A stretch of DNA of 64,000 nt from Pelagerythrobacter marinus (lineage in GTDB: Bacteria > Pseudomonadota > Alphaproteobacteria > Sphingomonadales > Sphingomonadaceae), in contig NZ_WTYO01000002.1 of NCBI RefSeq assembly GCF_009827515.1, forward strand, positions 248,001-312,000, read 5' to 3'. The notes beneath the pieces are model-generated. The model had not been told where the DNA came from. It saw only the letters and a list, made by a program, of their open reading frames with translations, and did no database searches. This document shows, in pieces, positions 61,980 through 64,000 of this stretch (positions within the stretch are counted from its first letter, which is position 1; every line of letters starts with the position of its first letter). The translations under genes and the position numbers were made by a program.

Positions 61980-63323
61980 ATGAAGCTCTTGCCCCTGGCC
62001 CTTGCGCCCCTGGTCGCCGCCGCGGCCCTGCCCGCTCCGCTGCTTGCCCGGGCTTCCGCCCAGCCCACGCAGCCCGCACCGCCCGAGGCGCAGGCCGCCG
62101 GCCCGCTGGAGGCAGCGGCCGAAGGCGTGGTCGCGGTCCTGCGGCAGGAACGGCCCGCGGCGGACGTCTTCGCGCCTTCCTTCCGCGCCGCCGTGCCCGA
62201 CGAACAGCTGGCGCAGCTGATGCAGCGCCTCGTCGCCCAGTTCGGGGCGCTGCAGGGCGTGGAAGCGGTCACCGCCACCGGCCCCGCCTCGGCCACGATC
62301 GCGCTGCGGTTCGAACGCGCGATCGGCTCCGGCCCGATGCAGATCGACGCGCAGGGCAAGGTCGCCGGCCTCCTGCTCAACCAGTTCGACCCGCTCGACG
62401 ATGGCGCCGACAGGATCGTCGCCGACCTCGCCGCGCTGCCGGGCACGACCAGCCTCTATTACGCGCCGCTGGGCGACGGGGCGGAACCGATCATGGCGGT
62501 CAATGCCGATACGCAGATGGCGATCGGTTCGACCTTCAAGCTCTATGTCCTCTCGGCGCTGGCGCGCCAGGTCGAACGCGGGGAGCGCGCGTGGGACGAG
62601 GTCGTCCGGCTCGACCGGCGATCGCTGCCCAGCGGGATCGCGCAGGCCTGGCCCGAAGGCGCGCCGGTGACGATCCACACGCTGGCGACGCTGATGATCT
62701 CGATCAGCGACAATACCGCGACCGACCAGCTGGTCGCCGTGGTCGGGCGCGATGCCATTGCCGCGGAACTGCGCGCCAGCGGCCACGCGGCGCCGGAGCG
62801 GACCCTGCCCTTCCTCACCACGCTCGAGCTGTTCGGCCTCAAGGGCGATATCGAGCACGGCCTCGCCTATGCCCGCGCGAGCGAGGAGGAACAGGAACGG
62901 ATGCTCGATGCTTTCGCGACCGAGATCGCCGGCGACCCCGAACGGATCGTGAAGCCGACCTTCACCGCGCCGACCGCGATCGACAGCCTCGAATGGTTCG
63001 CCAGCGGGCGCGACCTCGCCCGCCTGCTGGGCCGGATCGCCGCGCTCGACGATCCGACCGCGCGCGAGATCATGGCGGTGAACCCGTCGATGCCCGACAT
63101 CCGCCGGGCGGACTGGCGCTATGCCGGGTACAAGGGCGGGTCGGAGCCGGGCGTCCTCAACCTCACCTGGCTGCTCCAGGGCGATGACGGGGAGTGGCGC
63201 ATCCTGACGCTGGGCTGGAACGATCCCACAGCGCCGGTGGAAACGAGCGCGCTGGAACTGATCGCGCAGCGGGCCCTCTCGCTCGGCCGCGACGCGCCCG
63301 GACCCGCTTCGCCGGCCGGCTGA
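61980..63323 (+). CDS. Class A beta-lactamase-like serine hydrolase
   Basis: A 447-residue exported protein (signal peptide ending near LLARASA). The N-terminal part is about 110 residues, perhaps a ligand-binding add-on. The serine beta-lactamase/PBP-like domain has STFK (nucleophile), SDN in ISISDNTATDQL, and KGG in YKGGSEPG. The class A Glu166 region is not obvious, so it may be a peptidase or penicillin-binding hydrolase. It follows the sigma/membrane pair by ten bases. Confidence 0.85.
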   Translation: MKLLPLALAPLVAAAALPAPLLARASAQPTQPAPPEAQAAGPLEAAAEGVVAVLRQERPAADVFAPSFRAAVPDEQLAQLMQRLVAQFGALQGVEAVTATGPASATIALRFERAIGSGPMQIDAQGKVAGLLLNQFDPLDDGADRIVADLAALPGTTSLYYAPLGDGAEPIMAVNADTQMAIGSTFKLYVLSALARQVERGERAWDEVVRLDRRSLPSGIAQAWPEGAPVTIHTLATLMISISDNTATDQLVAVVGRDAIAAELRASGHAAPERTLPFLTTLELFGLKGDIEHGLAYARASEEEQERMLDAFATEIAGDPERIVKPTFTAPTAIDSLEWFASGRDLARLLGRIAALDDPTAREIMAVNPSMPDIRRADWRYAGYKGGSEPGVLNLTWLLQGDDGEWRILTLGWNDPTAPVETSALELIAQRALSLGRDAPGPASPAG

Positions 63324-63406
63324 AACGCGCGGGTTCCGGCCCGACCGGTCTTGCACTCGCGTGCCGCACCGCTTAACGCGCACGTAAAGTTGCACGAGGA
63401 AACCGG

Positions 63407-64000
63407 ATGACACAGCGCTTCGAAGGCACCAGCTCCTATATCGCCACGGACGACCTGAAGGTCGCGGTCGACGCCGCGGTCACCCTGCGCCGCCCCCTCC
63501 TGGTGAAGGGCGAGCCGGGGACCGGCAAGACCGTCCTGGCGCACGAGATCGCCAAGGCGATCGACGCCCCGCTGATCGAATGGAACGTGAAATCGACGAC
63601 CAAGGCGCACCAGGGCCTTTACGAATACGACGCCGTCGCCCGCCTGCGCGACGGGCAGCTGGGGGACGAGCGGGTCCACGACATCCGCAACTACATCAAG
63701 AAGGGCAAGCTGTGGGAAGCCTTCACCTCCGAGAAGCTTCCCGTCCTGCTGATCGACGAGATCGACAAGGCCGATATCGAGTTCCCGAACGACCTGCTGC
63801 AGGAACTCGACCGGATGAGCTTCGACGTCTACGAGACGCAGGAACGGATCGAGGCGAAGGAACGCCCGATCGTGGTCATCACATCGAACAATGAAAAGGA
63901 ACTGCCCGACGCGTTCCTGCGCCGGTGCTTCTTCCACTACATCAAGTTCCCCGACCGCGAGACGATGCGCGAGATCATCGAGGTCCACTTCCCCGGCATC
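63407..64000 (+). CDS. MoxR-type AAA ATPase (partial)
   Basis: The first 198 residues of a MoxR-family AAA+ ATPase, cut by the window end. Walker A GEPGTGKT (about residue 36), Walker B LLIDEIDKAD, and the sensor region VVITSNNEKELPDAFLRRC are clear. MoxR ATPases often work with von Willebrand factor A proteins encoded downstream. ATG 63407 has GAGGAA upstream. Confidence 0.93.
   Translation, partial: MTQRFEGTSSYIATDDLKVAVDAAVTLRRPLLVKGEPGTGKTVLAHEIAKAIDAPLIEWNVKSTTKAHQGLYEYDAVARLRDGQLGDERVHDIRNYIKKGKLWEAFTSEKLPVLLIDEIDKADIEFPNDLLQELDRMSFDVYETQERIEAKERPIVVITSNNEKELPDAFLRRCFFHYIKFPDRETMREIIEVHFPGI

Overview
The window looks like chromosomal DNA of an alphaproteobacterium of the order Sphingomonadales, most likely family Erythrobacteraceae. 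The reasons are high GC (mid-60s by eye), a tandem two-domain Hfq next to hflX, a PhaR/alanine racemase neighbourhood, a FixJ-type regulator, an alphaproteobacterial SOS-box pattern upstream of radA, and many short overlapping genes. Placement rests on recalled gene-family traits, not on a search.

Layout. 1-2.8 kb: hfq and hflX on + and mazG on -. 2.8-10.9 kb: a tightly overlapped minus-strand run, mltB-rlpA-dacC-tmk-holB-metG-tatD-MBL hydrolase-small membrane protein, joining peptidoglycan turnover to DNA replication and translation. 11.0-12.5 kb: tRNA-Ser(UGA), then an AT-richer patch holding a broken RHS element with a toxin-like tip and a possible immunity gene, the one clear horizontally acquired scar. 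12.5-20.6 kb: an accessory signalling region with a secreted protein, a MerR regulator with a SoxR-like operator and divergent DUF2938 gene, a PilZ protein, a four-PAS histidine kinase overlapping a convergent FixJ-type regulator, a PAS-GGDEF-EAL protein and a DUF1810 protein. Two copies of a palindrome CCGTAG-N2-CTACG bracket this region. 20.7-28.2 kb: CPA2 antiporter, lpdA, thioesterase, pdhC, a universal stress protein, and an XRE regulator divergent from a membrane protein with a palindromic operator between them. 28.2-37.8 kb: rnr, proS, phaR (with a CTGC-N4-GCAG box), alr, an MHS-type transporter, an IscU-like protein, cvpA, and radA preceded by a GAAC-N7-GAAC box.

37.8-49.7 kb: a patatin-like lipase, the dnaK-dnaJ pair with a sigma-32-like promoter, a copper-chaperone lipoprotein, a vgr-related metalloprotease-like protein, an indoleamine 2,3-dioxygenase-like protein, a glycine-zipper lipoprotein, a DUF885 peptidase-like protein, then grpE and hrcA. 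49.8-59.4 kb: rph-rdgB-hemW-xerC on +, a DedA protein, gshB, yraN and rsmI on -, a divergent LpoA-like lipoprotein and parE. 59.4-64 kb: a hydrolase-OsmC fusion, then an ECF sigma factor, a four-helix membrane partner, a class A beta-lactamase-like serine hydrolase and the start of a MoxR-type AAA ATPase.

Most of the window is ordinary housekeeping. The most interesting parts are the repeated palindrome around the PAS kinase/FixJ locus, the asymmetric tandem Hfq, the RHS remnant beside tRNA-Ser, the SoxR-like operator served by a regulator lacking the Fe-S cysteines, and the predicted LexA, PhaR and EcfG-type sites. Coordinates and motifs were read by eye; no database comparison was possible.
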